Source: Candidatus Accumulibacter propinquus (GTDB lineage: Bacteria; Pseudomonadota; Gammaproteobacteria; Burkholderiales; Rhodocyclaceae). Taken from it: a stretch of 64,000 nucleotides of DNA. Position 1 is the stretch's first letter, and the number at the start of each line of letters is the position of its first letter. Under the pieces are notes generated by a model, which was not told the DNA's origin, searched no databases, and saw only the letters and a list, made by a program, of their open reading frames with translations. Below, one piece after another: positions 45,515 to 54,354 of this stretch. The stretch is taken from the NCBI GenBank assembly GCA_016714935.1, contig JADKBU010000014.1, positions 53,540 to 117,539 on the forward strand, given 5' to 3'. A program made the translations under genes and the position numbers.

Positions 45515-46195
45515 ATGCCTGAACTCCCTTATCTCGCCCTGCTGCTGATCGGCCTGCTGGGTGGCACGCACTGCATCGGCATGTGTGGTGGCATCGTCGG
45601 CGCGCTGTCGATGGGAGCCCCGGCGCGCATCAGCCTGCACCTGGCCTATAACCTGGGACGCGTCACCAGTTATGCGACAGCCGGCGCGATTGCCGGCGCG
45701 CTGGGCCAGGCCGGCATGGCATTGTCCGGTCAGTGGCCGTTGCGCAGCGCCCTGTACGTGCTCGCCAACCTGATGCTGGTTGCCCTTGGCCTCTACCTGA
45801 TGGGCGTCACGCGCGCCCTGGCCTTCAGCGAACGCGCTGGTCAGAAGTTGTGGCGGCACCTGCAGCCCCTGAGTCGGCGTTACCTGCCGGCACGTACCGC
45901 GGCGCAAGCCTTTCCGCTTGGCCTGCTGTGGGGCTGGCTGCCCTGCGGTCTGGTCTACAGTGCCCTGGCAACCGCCCTGACCAGTGGCTCGGCGTGGCAA
46001 GGCGCGGGCTTGATGCTGGCCTTCGGCGTCGGCACCTTGCCCAATCTGCTGCTCGCCGGTCTGCTGGCCGCTCGCCTGCAGGCCTATGCGCGCCAGCCGG
46101 TGGTCCGCATGCTATCCGGCCTGCTTATTCTGGGCTTCGGGGTCTGGGGACTGCTGAGCCTGCCGGCGCTGACCCGGCTGGTCCCCTGGAACTAG
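45515..46195 (+). CDS. TauE/SafE-like membrane protein of the cytochrome-assembly type
   Basis: A 226-residue protein with about six membrane helices and the motif GGTHCIGMCGGIVGALSMG at the first helix, typical of the TauE/SafE-like family found next to copper-transporting ATPases and cbb3 oxidase assembly genes; cysteines in the motif may bind copper. LLWGWLPCGLVYSAL repeats the theme in the second half. It starts at ATG 45515 (or TTG 45506) and lies upstream of copA, 49 bases apart, so the two probably share a transcript. Confidence 0.85.
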   Translation: MPELPYLALLLIGLLGGTHCIGMCGGIVGALSMGAPARISLHLAYNLGRVTSYATAGAIAGALGQAGMALSGQWPLRSALYVLANLMLVALGLYLMGVTRALAFSERAGQKLWRHLQPLSRRYLPARTAAQAFPLGLLWGWLPCGLVYSALATALTSGSAWQGAGLMLAFGVGTLPNLLLAGLLAARLQAYARQPVVRMLSGLLILGFGVWGLLSLPALTRLVPWN

Positions 46196-46243
46196 CGATG
46201 CACATCTTCTGCCAGCCGCCGCCTGCGCTGCGCCTCGGTAAAC

Positions 46244-48691
46244 ATGACTGAGCCGACCGCCGGCACGCTGCACCTCGATCTGCCGATCAGTGGCATGACT
46301 TGCGCCGCCTGCGCGACACGCATCGAAAAAGTGCTCAACCGATTGCCAGGCGTAGCCGCCAGTGTCAATCTCGCCAGCGAGCGGGCGCTGATCGACGTCT
46401 CTTCGCCGGCAACGAGTTCACAACAAATCGTCGCCGCAATCGAGAAGGCCGGTTTCAGCGTGCCGCCACGCACGCTGGAGCTGGCCATCCAGGGTATGAG
46501 CTGTGCGGCCTGTTCGACGCGCCTCGAAAAGCTCCTCAACCAACTGCCGGGGGTAGAGGCGGTGGTGAACCTGGCGAGCGAGCGGGCCATGCTGCGCTAT
46601 ATTCCCGGCATCGTCTCCCCGACACAGCTGATCGCCGTGGTCGAGCGGGCGGGCTTTACGGGTCGGCTCGCCAATGATCATTCGCGGGAGGAGGAACAGG
46701 CGCGCAAACGCGCGGTGCAGCGGGCCGAATTGCGGCGATTCTGGATTGCCGCGGTATTGACGCTGCCACTGGCTGCACAAATGCTGACCATGTTCGATGC
46801 CGGCGCAACGCAGCACCAGGATATCCTGCCACGCTGGCTGCAACTCGCCCTGGCAACACCCGTGCAGTTCTGGATCGGCTGGCGCTTTTACGACGGTGCC
46901 TGGAAGTCCCTGCGCGGCGGCGCCGCGAACATGGACGTGCTGGTTGCGCTCGGAACGACGATGGCTTATGGGTTCAGCCTGGTGGTCACCGTGTCTGGAG
47001 CGGCCGGCCTGCACGTCTATTTCGAGGCTTCAGCCGCAGTGATCACGCTCGTCCTGCTCGGCAAGTTGCTGGAGGCCAGCGCCAAGGCGAAGACCACCGC
47101 GGCGATCGAGGCCTTGCTACGCCTGCAACCCCGGACAGCACGCGTGGAACGCGATGGCCAGTTGATCGAACTCGACGCGGCCCTGCTGATCCCGGGAGAC
47201 ATTTTCATTGTCCGCCCCGGCGAAGCACTGCCAGTCGACGGCGAGGTGATCGACGGCTCCTCGACGGTCAATGAAGCGATGCTCACCGGTGAAAGCATGC
47301 CGGTAGTCAAACACCGCGGTGAGCGCGTTTTTGCGGCCACCAACAACGGTGAGGGCACACTACGTTGCCGCGCAACCGGCGTCGGCGAGCACACCCTGCT
47401 GGCGAGCATCATCCGTATGGTCGCCGAAGCACAGGGATCGAAAGCGCCCGTGCAGCGACTCGCCGACCGGATCTCGGCGGTCTTTGTGCCGATCGTCTGC
47501 GGCATTGCCTTATGTACCTTGATTGGCTGGTGGACTCTGGGCGGCGTCTTCAGCACGGCGCTGGTCAACGCCGTCGCGGTGCTGGTGATTGCCTGCCCCT
47601 GCGCGCTGGGTCTGGCCACCCCAACGGCGATCATGGTCGCCAGCGGGCGGGGAGCCGCTGCCGGTATCCTGATCAAGAATGCCGAGGCTCTCGAACGCGC
47701 CGGGAAGATCGCCGTTCTGGCGATCGACAAGACGGGCACCCTGACGTGTGGCGAGCCGGTGCTGACCGATCTGCTGCCATTGGCCTCCGTGTCAACCGAA
47801 GAGGCGCTGGCTTTGGCTGCCGGCCTTGAACAGGCTTCCGAGCACCCGCTGGCACGCGCCATCCTGCGGCATGCGCAGGCTGCAGGCGTGGTATTGCCGC
47901 TACTCGAAGCGTTTCGGGCAATTCCCGGGCGCGGCGTGCAAGGCCGGATCGGCGGACGCTGGCTGCGCCTTGCGGCCCCAGACACCCTCACCGGCCTGGA
48001 CCTGCCGGAGGCGGCGATTGCCGGGTTGCAGCGCGCCGGCAAGACGGTCGTGCTGTTGAGTGAATGCCACCCCACCAACGGCACCAGCGGCGACGATGCC
48101 GAACTCGACGCGGGCCTGGCGCTGGCGTTGCTGGCCATTGCCGACCCCCTGCGCGACACTTCGCACGCCGCCGTGGCGCGGCTGACGGCCCTGGGCATCC
48201 GGGTGGTCATGCTGACCGGCGACCATCCGGGTACTGCCGCGGTGATCGCCGACGCGGCCGGAATCCGGGACGTCCGCGCCGGCGTGCTGCCCGGCGACAA
48301 GGCGGCGATGGTCAGCGCACTCAAGAGCGGTGGCGCGGTGGTGGCCATGGTCGGCGACGGCATCAACGACGCCCCGGCGCTGGCTGCTGCCGACGTCAGC
48401 TTCGCCATCGGCGCCGGATCCGATGCGGCCATCGAAGCCGCCGACGTGACGCTGGTACGTAGCGACCTCAACGGCATCGCCGATGCGATCCTGCTTTCGC
48501 GTGCGACGCTCAGAAAAATCAGGCAGAATCTGTTCTGCGCTTTCATTTACAATGTACTCGGCATACCGCTGGCGGCGCTGGGGATGCTGAGTCCGGTGAT
48601 CGCCGGCGCGGCAATGGCGATGAGTTCGGTTTCAGTCGTCTCCAACTCGCTGCTGCTGAAACGCTGGCGAGTGGGCGGCAAGCGAAGCTAG
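46244..48691 (+). CDS. copA: Copper-translocating P1B-type ATPase
   Basis: The 815-residue ATPase has two N-terminal metal-binding HMA domains (GMTCAAC with C20/C23 and GMSCAAC with C87/C90), about eight membrane helices, the ion-path motif CPC in ACPCALGLATP (about 452-462), the phosphorylation site DKTGT (about 493), the SEHP motif and GDGIND (about 703). This exports Cu(I) to the periplasm, either for detoxification or for oxidase assembly (CopA2/CcoI type). Its position after hemN and the TauE/SafE-like gene favours oxidase assembly, but this is not proved. Confidence 0.94.
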   Translation: MTEPTAGTLHLDLPISGMTCAACATRIEKVLNRLPGVAASVNLASERALIDVSSPATSSQQIVAAIEKAGFSVPPRTLELAIQGMSCAACSTRLEKLLNQLPGVEAVVNLASERAMLRYIPGIVSPTQLIAVVERAGFTGRLANDHSREEEQARKRAVQRAELRRFWIAAVLTLPLAAQMLTMFDAGATQHQDILPRWLQLALATPVQFWIGWRFYDGAWKSLRGGAANMDVLVALGTTMAYGFSLVVTVSGAAGLHVYFEASAAVITLVLLGKLLEASAKAKTTAAIEALLRLQPRTARVERDGQLIELDAALLIPGDIFIVRPGEALPVDGEVIDGSSTVNEAMLTGESMPVVKHRGERVFAATNNGEGTLRCRATGVGEHTLLASIIRMVAEAQGSKAPVQRLADRISAVFVPIVCGIALCTLIGWWTLGGVFSTALVNAVAVLVIACPCALGLATPTAIMVASGRGAAAGILIKNAEALERAGKIAVLAIDKTGTLTCGEPVLTDLLPLASVSTEEALALAAGLEQASEHPLARAILRHAQAAGVVLPLLEAFRAIPGRGVQGRIGGRWLRLAAPDTLTGLDLPEAAIAGLQRAGKTVVLLSECHPTNGTSGDDAELDAGLALALLAIADPLRDTSHAAVARLTALGIRVVMLTGDHPGTAAVIADAAGIRDVRAGVLPGDKAAMVSALKSGGAVVAMVGDGINDAPALAAADVSFAIGAGSDAAIEAADVTLVRSDLNGIADAILLSRATLRKIRQNLFCAFIYNVLGIPLAALGMLSPVIAGAAMAMSSVSVVSNSLLLKRWRVGGKRS

Positions 48692-48768
48692 GCAGGGATG
48701 CAGCGACTCCGAGCGAGGCGGGCTCTCGGTCTACCGGGAACATCACCAACAGAGGTTTGAAACCACCG

Positions 48769-48975
48769 ATGGAGAAGATCGTGATTGCTGTTGGCGGCAT
48801 GAGTTGCCAACGTTGCGTTCAGAGTGTCAACGCCGCCCTCAGGACGCTGCCCGGTGTTCAACAGGTTGATGTCGACCTGGATGCGGGGCAAGCCAGCGTC
48901 ACCTGCGACCCCGGCCGGGTGAGCGTCGCCGAGTTGCGCAAGGCGGTCGAAGAGGCGGGATTCGACGCCGGCTGA
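48769..48975 (+). CDS. CopZ-like copper chaperone (HMA domain)
   Basis: A 68-residue free heavy-metal-associated domain with the GGMSCQRC copper site (about residues 8-15), and the usual beta-alpha-beta fold. It would hand Cu(I) to the CopA ATPase encoded 77 bases upstream. Because a GAGG site is only weak, the start ATG 48769 rests on domain size; an alternative four codons earlier (48757) exists. Confidence 0.9.
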   Translation: MEKIVIAVGGMSCQRCVQSVNAALRTLPGVQQVDVDLDAGQASVTCDPGRVSVAELRKAVEEAGFDAG

Positions 48976-49037
48976 AGCGCTGTCGACGACTCGTCGGAGC
49001 AACCCCTACAGAACGCCCCATTGCTGGCCCCAAAAAA

Positions 49038-50156
49038 ATGCATAGAAAAAAAACCAGACCCTCCGAGCTTCCTGCTGCCGAATCCGAATCCGAATCGACC
49101 GAGCCAGTGCGCCTGACGCAGTTCTCGCATGGTGGAGGTTGCGGATGCAAGATCGCCCCCGGCGTTCTCGAACAAATGCTCGCCAGGACGGCGCCGGGGC
49201 TGGCGCCGAAGCAGTTGCTGGTTGGCATCGAGACCAGCGATGACGCGGCGGTATACCAGATCAACTCGGAACAGGCGCTGGTGGCAACCACCGATTTCTT
49301 CATGCCGATCGTCGATGATCCTTTCGACTTCGGGTGCATCGCCGCCACCAATGCGCTGTCCGACGTCTACGCCATGGGCGGCGTACCGCTGCTGGCATTG
49401 GCAGTGGTCGGCATGCCGGTCAACAAGCTGCCACTGCAAACCATCAAGCGGATCCTCGAAGGCGGCGAGTCCATCTGCGCCAAAGCGCGCATTCCGATTG
49501 CCGGCGGGCATACCATCGATTCCGTCGAACCAATCTACGGCCTTGTCGCCATCGGTCTGGTTCATCCCGACAACGTCAAGCGCAACGCCGGCGCCCGCCC
49601 CGGAGACAAGCTGATTCTCGGCAAGGGACTGGGGGTGGGTTTCTTCAGCGCGGCACTGAAGAAGGGCATTCTGTCGGCCCCCTGCTACACCTCGATGATC
49701 GCCTCAACGACGCAACTGAACACACCGGGGCGGGCGCTGGCTTGCCTTGCCGGGGTACACGCGATGACCGACGTCACGGGCTTTGGCCTGCTCGGTCACC
49801 TGGTGGAAATCTGCAAGGCCTCGCGTGTTTCGGCGGAGATTGATTTCGCGGCCTTGCCGGTCTTGCCGAACGCTCTCGATTACGCCGCCAAGGGCTGCAT
49901 CACCGGCGCTTCCGAACGAAACTGGGCGAGTTACGGCGAGCACGTGACACTCCCGAAGAAACAGTTCGGTGACCTCGAACGCGCGCTGCTGACCGACCCG
50001 CAGACCAGCGGTGGGCTGCTGGTTTCTTGCGCCCCCGAAGTGGTTACCGAGGTTCTGGCAATCTTCCTGCAGGAGGGCTTCGATCGCGCCGCGGTGATCG
50101 GCGGGATTTCCGAAGGCAAACCTCAGGTCACGGTGGTCAAGGGCAAGGCGGAATGA
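49038..50156 (+). CDS. selD: Selenide, water dikinase
   Basis: A 372-residue AIR-synthase-like kinase that makes selenophosphate from selenide and ATP for selenocysteine tRNA or selenouridine synthesis. The active motif GGCGCKI has C35, C37 and K38, matching the catalytic Cys/Lys of E. coli SelD; it uses cysteine, not selenocysteine. The N-terminus has an unusual 26-residue Ser/Glu-rich stretch. No selA, selB, selC or mnmH is visible within the window, so the consumer genes must be elsewhere. Confidence 0.94.
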   Translation: MHRKKTRPSELPAAESESESTEPVRLTQFSHGGGCGCKIAPGVLEQMLARTAPGLAPKQLLVGIETSDDAAVYQINSEQALVATTDFFMPIVDDPFDFGCIAATNALSDVYAMGGVPLLALAVVGMPVNKLPLQTIKRILEGGESICAKARIPIAGGHTIDSVEPIYGLVAIGLVHPDNVKRNAGARPGDKLILGKGLGVGFFSAALKKGILSAPCYTSMIASTTQLNTPGRALACLAGVHAMTDVTGFGLLGHLVEICKASRVSAEIDFAALPVLPNALDYAAKGCITGASERNWASYGEHVTLPKKQFGDLERALLTDPQTSGGLLVSCAPEVVTEVLAIFLQEGFDRAAVIGGISEGKPQVTVVKGKAE

Positions 50157-50244
50157 CGGTCCCGCCAAAGCCCTGATCGCGAGCCAGCGTCACCCGGCCG
50201 TCGGGCTCGGCTGGCGCATTGCCTGACCTGCACGACCAGCACAC

Positions 50245-51489
50245 TCAATCGAGGAGGTGCGACACCAGGCCGTCAGCAAGCTTCGGTTCAAACCACGTGG
50301 ACTTCGGTGGCATGACCTGACCCGCGTCAGCCACTGCCATCAGATCGGCCATCTGCGTCGGATACATGGCAAAAGCCAGGGCCATTTCACCGCTGTCCAC
50401 CCGCCGCTCGAGTTCCGCAAGCCCGCGCATGCCACCGACAAATTCGATGCGTGTGTCCCGGCGTAGATCGGTAATGCCCAGTACCGGCCCGAGAAGCTGC
50501 TCGGATAGTACCGAGACGTCGAGCCGGCGTACCGGGTCCGAAGCAGGCACCAGACCGGGCTGAATCTCCAGCCGATACCAGCGCCCCTGGAGATACATGC
50601 CACATACGCCTGAACGTTGCGGCCTGACCCGTGCATCGCTCGCGGTGACGGTATAGCGCTCGCCAACCGCCGCCAGAAACGCGTCCTCGGACAGGCCGTT
50701 CAGATCCCGCAACACGCGGTTATAGTCCATGATCAGCATCTGCGACGCCGGGAAGATGACCGACAGGAAATATTCGGCACCGGCCGTCGCGTGGCTGCCG
50801 CCACGTCGGGCGGCAGCCACGCGCGAGGCGGCAGCCGAACGGTGATGACCGTCGGCAATGTACAGCGTGCGCATGGCGCCAAACACCTCACTGATCGCGG
50901 CGATGCGTTGCGCGTCATCGATCACCCACAGCGTGTGCCTGATGCCGTCATCGGCCAGCACGTCGGCGACCGGCATCGAGTCGGTGACCGACGCGATCAG
51001 ATGCTCTGCTTGCGGGCTGTCCGGATGGGCGAGCAACACCGGGCCGGTCTGTGCATTCAGCGCCTCGATCTGGCGCACCCGATCGTCTTCCTTGTCTGGC
51101 CGGGTGAATTCGTGCTTGCGAATGCGATTGCTGTCGTAGGCGGCAATCGAGGCCACCGCCACCAGCCCGGTCTGGACGTGCTCACCCATGCACAGCCGGT
51201 AAGCGTAATAGCAGGGGCTGGAGTCACGGCGAAGCACGCCGCCGGCGATCAGGCGCTGAAAATTCTCGGCCGACTTGGCATACACCTCGGGGGCATGGTG
51301 ATCGATCTCGGGAGGCAGGTCGATCTCGGCCTTCGAGACATGCAGGAATGACCAGGGCTTGCCAATCGCAACCTGCCGAGCCTCGGCGCTGGAAAGGACA
51401 TCGTAGGGCGGTGCCGCCACTGCGGCGGCATCAGCGCCACGTGGCCGGAGACCGGCAAAAGGACGAATCAGCGAATCATCAAGGGACAA
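50245..51489 (-). CDS. DUF1015-family protein
   Basis: A 414-residue soluble protein of DUF1015, with the conserved IRPFAGLRP start, AAPPYDVLSS and YIADGHHRSAAA (about 217-228). The family is widespread but functionally unknown; the GHHR motif suggests a nucleotide or phosphosugar site. TTG 51489 follows AGGAG at six bases and is preferred to TTG 51504. It is the last gene of the glycogen cluster, 66 bases after glgA. Confidence 0.85.
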   Translation of the reverse strand: MSLDDSLIRPFAGLRPRGADAAAVAAPPYDVLSSAEARQVAIGKPWSFLHVSKAEIDLPPEIDHHAPEVYAKSAENFQRLIAGGVLRRDSSPCYYAYRLCMGEHVQTGLVAVASIAAYDSNRIRKHEFTRPDKEDDRVRQIEALNAQTGPVLLAHPDSPQAEHLIASVTDSMPVADVLADDGIRHTLWVIDDAQRIAAISEVFGAMRTLYIADGHHRSAAASRVAAARRGGSHATAGAEYFLSVIFPASQMLIMDYNRVLRDLNGLSEDAFLAAVGERYTVTASDARVRPQRSGVCGMYLQGRWYRLEIQPGLVPASDPVRRLDVSVLSEQLLGPVLGITDLRRDTRIEFVGGMRGLAELERRVDSGEMALAFAMYPTQMADLMAVADAGQVMPPKSTWFEPKLADGLVSHLLD

Positions 51490-51555
51490 GAAACTCTCCT
51501 GCAAGGTCTGGTTTCCCGGAGCACAGGTCGTTTGCGGTGCCGACCTGACCGGACA

Positions 51556-52998
51556 TCAGATACTGCGGTACAGCGCCTCATAGCTCACAGCCGAATCGGC
51601 CCATGAGAAATCCTGCAGCATGCCACGCCTTTGGATCTTGCGCCACAACGCGTGCTCGCGGAACTGTGCGCACGCCTCGGTGATACGAACGGCCAGTGCT
51701 CGACTCCTGGCATCGTTGAACACGAAGCCGTTGGCGGTGCCCAGCTTGATGTTCTCCGCAGTGGCATCAATCACCGTATCGGCGAGACCACCAACCCGCC
51801 GTACCATCGGCAGGGTCCCGTAGCGCAGGGCATAGAGTTGCGTCAGGCCGCAGGGCTCGAAACGCGAGGGAACGAGCAGAATGTCGGATCCGGCCAGAAT
51901 ACGATGCGACAAGGCCTCATCGTAACCCAGATGCACGCTTACGGTGTCGGGATACGCCGCTGCGGCCGCCCGGAAACCCGCTTCAATCTCCGCCTCGCCA
52001 CTGCCGATGACGACCAGTTGTGCGCCTTCGGCGCGCAGCGCGGGCAGCGCCCCCAGGACCAGATCCATGCCCTTTTGCGCGGTCAGGCGGCTGATCACCG
52101 CAAACAATGGCGCCTGCGACCGCTGCGCGAAACCGAGAGCCGACTGCAGCTTGTGCTTGCAGACTTCCTTGCCATGCAGATGGTCGGCACTGTAGGAGGC
52201 TGGGAGCGCGGTGTCGGTAACGGGATCCCAGACTGAATAATCGACCCCGTTGAGGATCCCGGAAAGATGGCTGCCGCGATCACGGAGCAGGCCTTCCAGC
52301 CCCCAGCCGAACTCCGGCGTGCAGATTTCGCGTGCGTAGCCGGGGCTGACGGTGTTCACCCGTTTCGCATGCACGAGGGCGGATTTCATGAACGACAACT
52401 GTCCGTGAAACTCGAGGGCGCTTTGCGCTGCGCCGGAAACCAGCAACCCAAGGTCGGAGTGGTGATCGAGCGGGAAGAGACCACGGAAAGCGAGATTGTG
52501 GATGGTAAACACGGTGGCCGTGTTCAGCGCCGGATTCTGCGCGATATACGTCGGTGCCAGGCCGGCATGCCAGTCGTGCGCGTGCACCACCTCCGGCTGC
52601 CAGTGACGGTCGAGTTCACCGGCCGCCAGGTGCGCGGCGACCCAGCCCAACAGCGCAAAGCGCCGATGATTGTCGCTCCAGTCGCGGCCGTCGGGACCCA
52701 GATAGGGATTGCCGTCGCGCCGGTAAAGAAAGGGCGCATCGATGACGTAGGCCAGCAAGCCGCTGTCCGGCAGGCGGCCCAGACGCAGCGTGACGATGGC
52801 GGCGCCGAAGGCCGGACCAAAGCGGATCAACCGCCGCAGGTCGACCAGGCCATTGAGGATGGCCGGCAGCCCGGGCAACAAGATACGCGTGTCCAGACCG
52901 CGTGCGGCCAGGGCGGCGGGCAGAGCCGCCACGACATCGGCCAGGCCGCCGGTCTTGACCAGCGGATAGATTTCCGCGGCAACGTGCAGGATGCGCAA
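51556..52998 (-). CDS. glgA: Glycogen synthase (ADP-glucose)
   Basis: A 480-residue GT5 enzyme that adds glucose from ADP-glucose to glycogen. The N-terminal ADP-glucose motif is KTGGLADVV (residues 15-23); the second Rossmann half has VISRLTAQKGMDL and PSRFEPCGLTQLYALRYGTL. The start is TTG 52998 with GAGG ten bases before it. It follows glgC by 22 bases, so both are co-transcribed. No branching enzyme is in the window. Confidence 0.95.
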   Translation of the reverse strand: MRILHVAAEIYPLVKTGGLADVVAALPAALAARGLDTRILLPGLPAILNGLVDLRRLIRFGPAFGAAIVTLRLGRLPDSGLLAYVIDAPFLYRRDGNPYLGPDGRDWSDNHRRFALLGWVAAHLAAGELDRHWQPEVVHAHDWHAGLAPTYIAQNPALNTATVFTIHNLAFRGLFPLDHHSDLGLLVSGAAQSALEFHGQLSFMKSALVHAKRVNTVSPGYAREICTPEFGWGLEGLLRDRGSHLSGILNGVDYSVWDPVTDTALPASYSADHLHGKEVCKHKLQSALGFAQRSQAPLFAVISRLTAQKGMDLVLGALPALRAEGAQLVVIGSGEAEIEAGFRAAAAAYPDTVSVHLGYDEALSHRILAGSDILLVPSRFEPCGLTQLYALRYGTLPMVRRVGGLADTVIDATAENIKLGTANGFVFNDARSRALAVRITEACAQFREHALWRKIQRRGMLQDFSWADSAVSYEALYRSI

Positions 52999-53020
52999 GG
53001 CGATGTTGCCTCGTGATCCG

Positions 53021-54289
53021 TCAGGTCAGCCGATCGAGCATCTTCCGGGTGATCAGCGTCACACCGTTTTCAGTATGACGGAAGCGACGCGCATCTTCCA
53101 CAGGGTCTTCGCCGACGACCATCCCCGGAGGGATCTCGCAATCGCTGTCCACAACGCAACGGGTAAGGCGGGCGCGGTGACCAACCGTGGTATCCGGGAG
53201 CAGCACCGACAAATTGACCCGCGCGTACGAATGCACGCGGCAACTGGAGAAGAGCAGCGAGCGGTTAACTTCCCCGGAGACGATGCAACCACTCGACACC
53301 GTGGATTCGATCGCATTGCCGCGCCGGTCGAGATGGTTGTGGACGAACTTGGCAGGCGGAAGCTGCTGTTGATAGGTCCATACCGGCCAGTTGCGATCGT
53401 AGAGGTTCAGGGCCGGCACCGTCGCCGTCAGGTCGATGTTTGCATCCCAATAGGCATCGATCGTCCCGACGTCACGCCAGTAATGCTCCTTGCGCTGCTC
53501 ATCCGGGGCAACGATGCAACTGCGCGAGAAAGGATGCGCCACCGCACAACGGTTGGCCACCGCGCGCGGAATGATGTCCTTGCCAAAATCGTGATCGGAT
53601 GTCGGGTCCACGATGTCACGGGCCAGTTCCGCGTACAGATATTTGGCATTGAACACGTACACCCCCATGCTGCACAGCGCCATATCGGGCCTGCCCGGCA
53701 TCGCCGGCGGGTCGGCGGGTTTTTCGATAAAATCAGTGATCATGCCACTCTCATCAACCGCCATGACCCCGAAACCACTGGCCTCATGACGCGGCACTTC
53801 GATGCACGCCACCGTGCATTCGGCACCGCTCTCGACATGGTCGACCAGCATGAACGCATAATTCATCTTATAGACGTGGTCGCCGGCGAGAATGACGACG
53901 AACTCGGGTGCTGGCGAATAGGTCTCGAGGATATCGATATTCTGGTAAACCGCGTCTGCCGTACCGCGATACCAGGATTCCTCGTCGATACGCTGTTGTG
54001 CAGGAAGCAGGTCGACAAACTCGTTGACTTCGCCATGCAGGAAATTCCATCCACGTTGCAGATGACGCAAGAGGCTATGCGACTTGTACTGCGTGACCAC
54101 GCCGACGCGCCGAATCTGCGCGTTGACGCAGTTCGACAAGGCGAAATCGATAATCCGGAACTTGCCGCCGAAATGCACCGCCGGCTTCGCGCGGCGATCC
54201 GTGAGTTCGTGCAGGCGGCTGCCGCGCCCGCCGGCTAGAACCAGTGCAATCGCCTTGCGTGGCAATTGGAACGTCTTTCTGTCAACCAT
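53021..54289 (-). CDS. glgC: Glucose-1-phosphate adenylyltransferase
   Basis: A 422-residue enzyme making ADP-glucose, the controlled step of bacterial glycogen synthesis. It has the nucleotidyltransferase signature VLAGGRGSRLHEL, the RAKPAVHFGGKFRIIDFALS region (substrate and activator lysine side), YRGTADAVYQN, and a left-handed beta-helix at the C-terminus. GAAGGG lies before ATG 54289. The activator specificity (for example fructose-1,6-bisphosphate) cannot be told from the sequence. Confidence 0.95.
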   Translation of the reverse strand: MVDRKTFQLPRKAIALVLAGGRGSRLHELTDRRAKPAVHFGGKFRIIDFALSNCVNAQIRRVGVVTQYKSHSLLRHLQRGWNFLHGEVNEFVDLLPAQQRIDEESWYRGTADAVYQNIDILETYSPAPEFVVILAGDHVYKMNYAFMLVDHVESGAECTVACIEVPRHEASGFGVMAVDESGMITDFIEKPADPPAMPGRPDMALCSMGVYVFNAKYLYAELARDIVDPTSDHDFGKDIIPRAVANRCAVAHPFSRSCIVAPDEQRKEHYWRDVGTIDAYWDANIDLTATVPALNLYDRNWPVWTYQQQLPPAKFVHNHLDRRGNAIESTVSSGCIVSGEVNRSLLFSSCRVHSYARVNLSVLLPDTTVGHRARLTRCVVDSDCEIPPGMVVGEDPVEDARRFRHTENGVTLITRKMLDRLT

Positions 54290-54354
54290 CTTTGTATCCC
54301 TTCTGAGCTGGTTTCATCGCATCAGGTGGCGCCACCCGGTGTCACCCATTCTCG

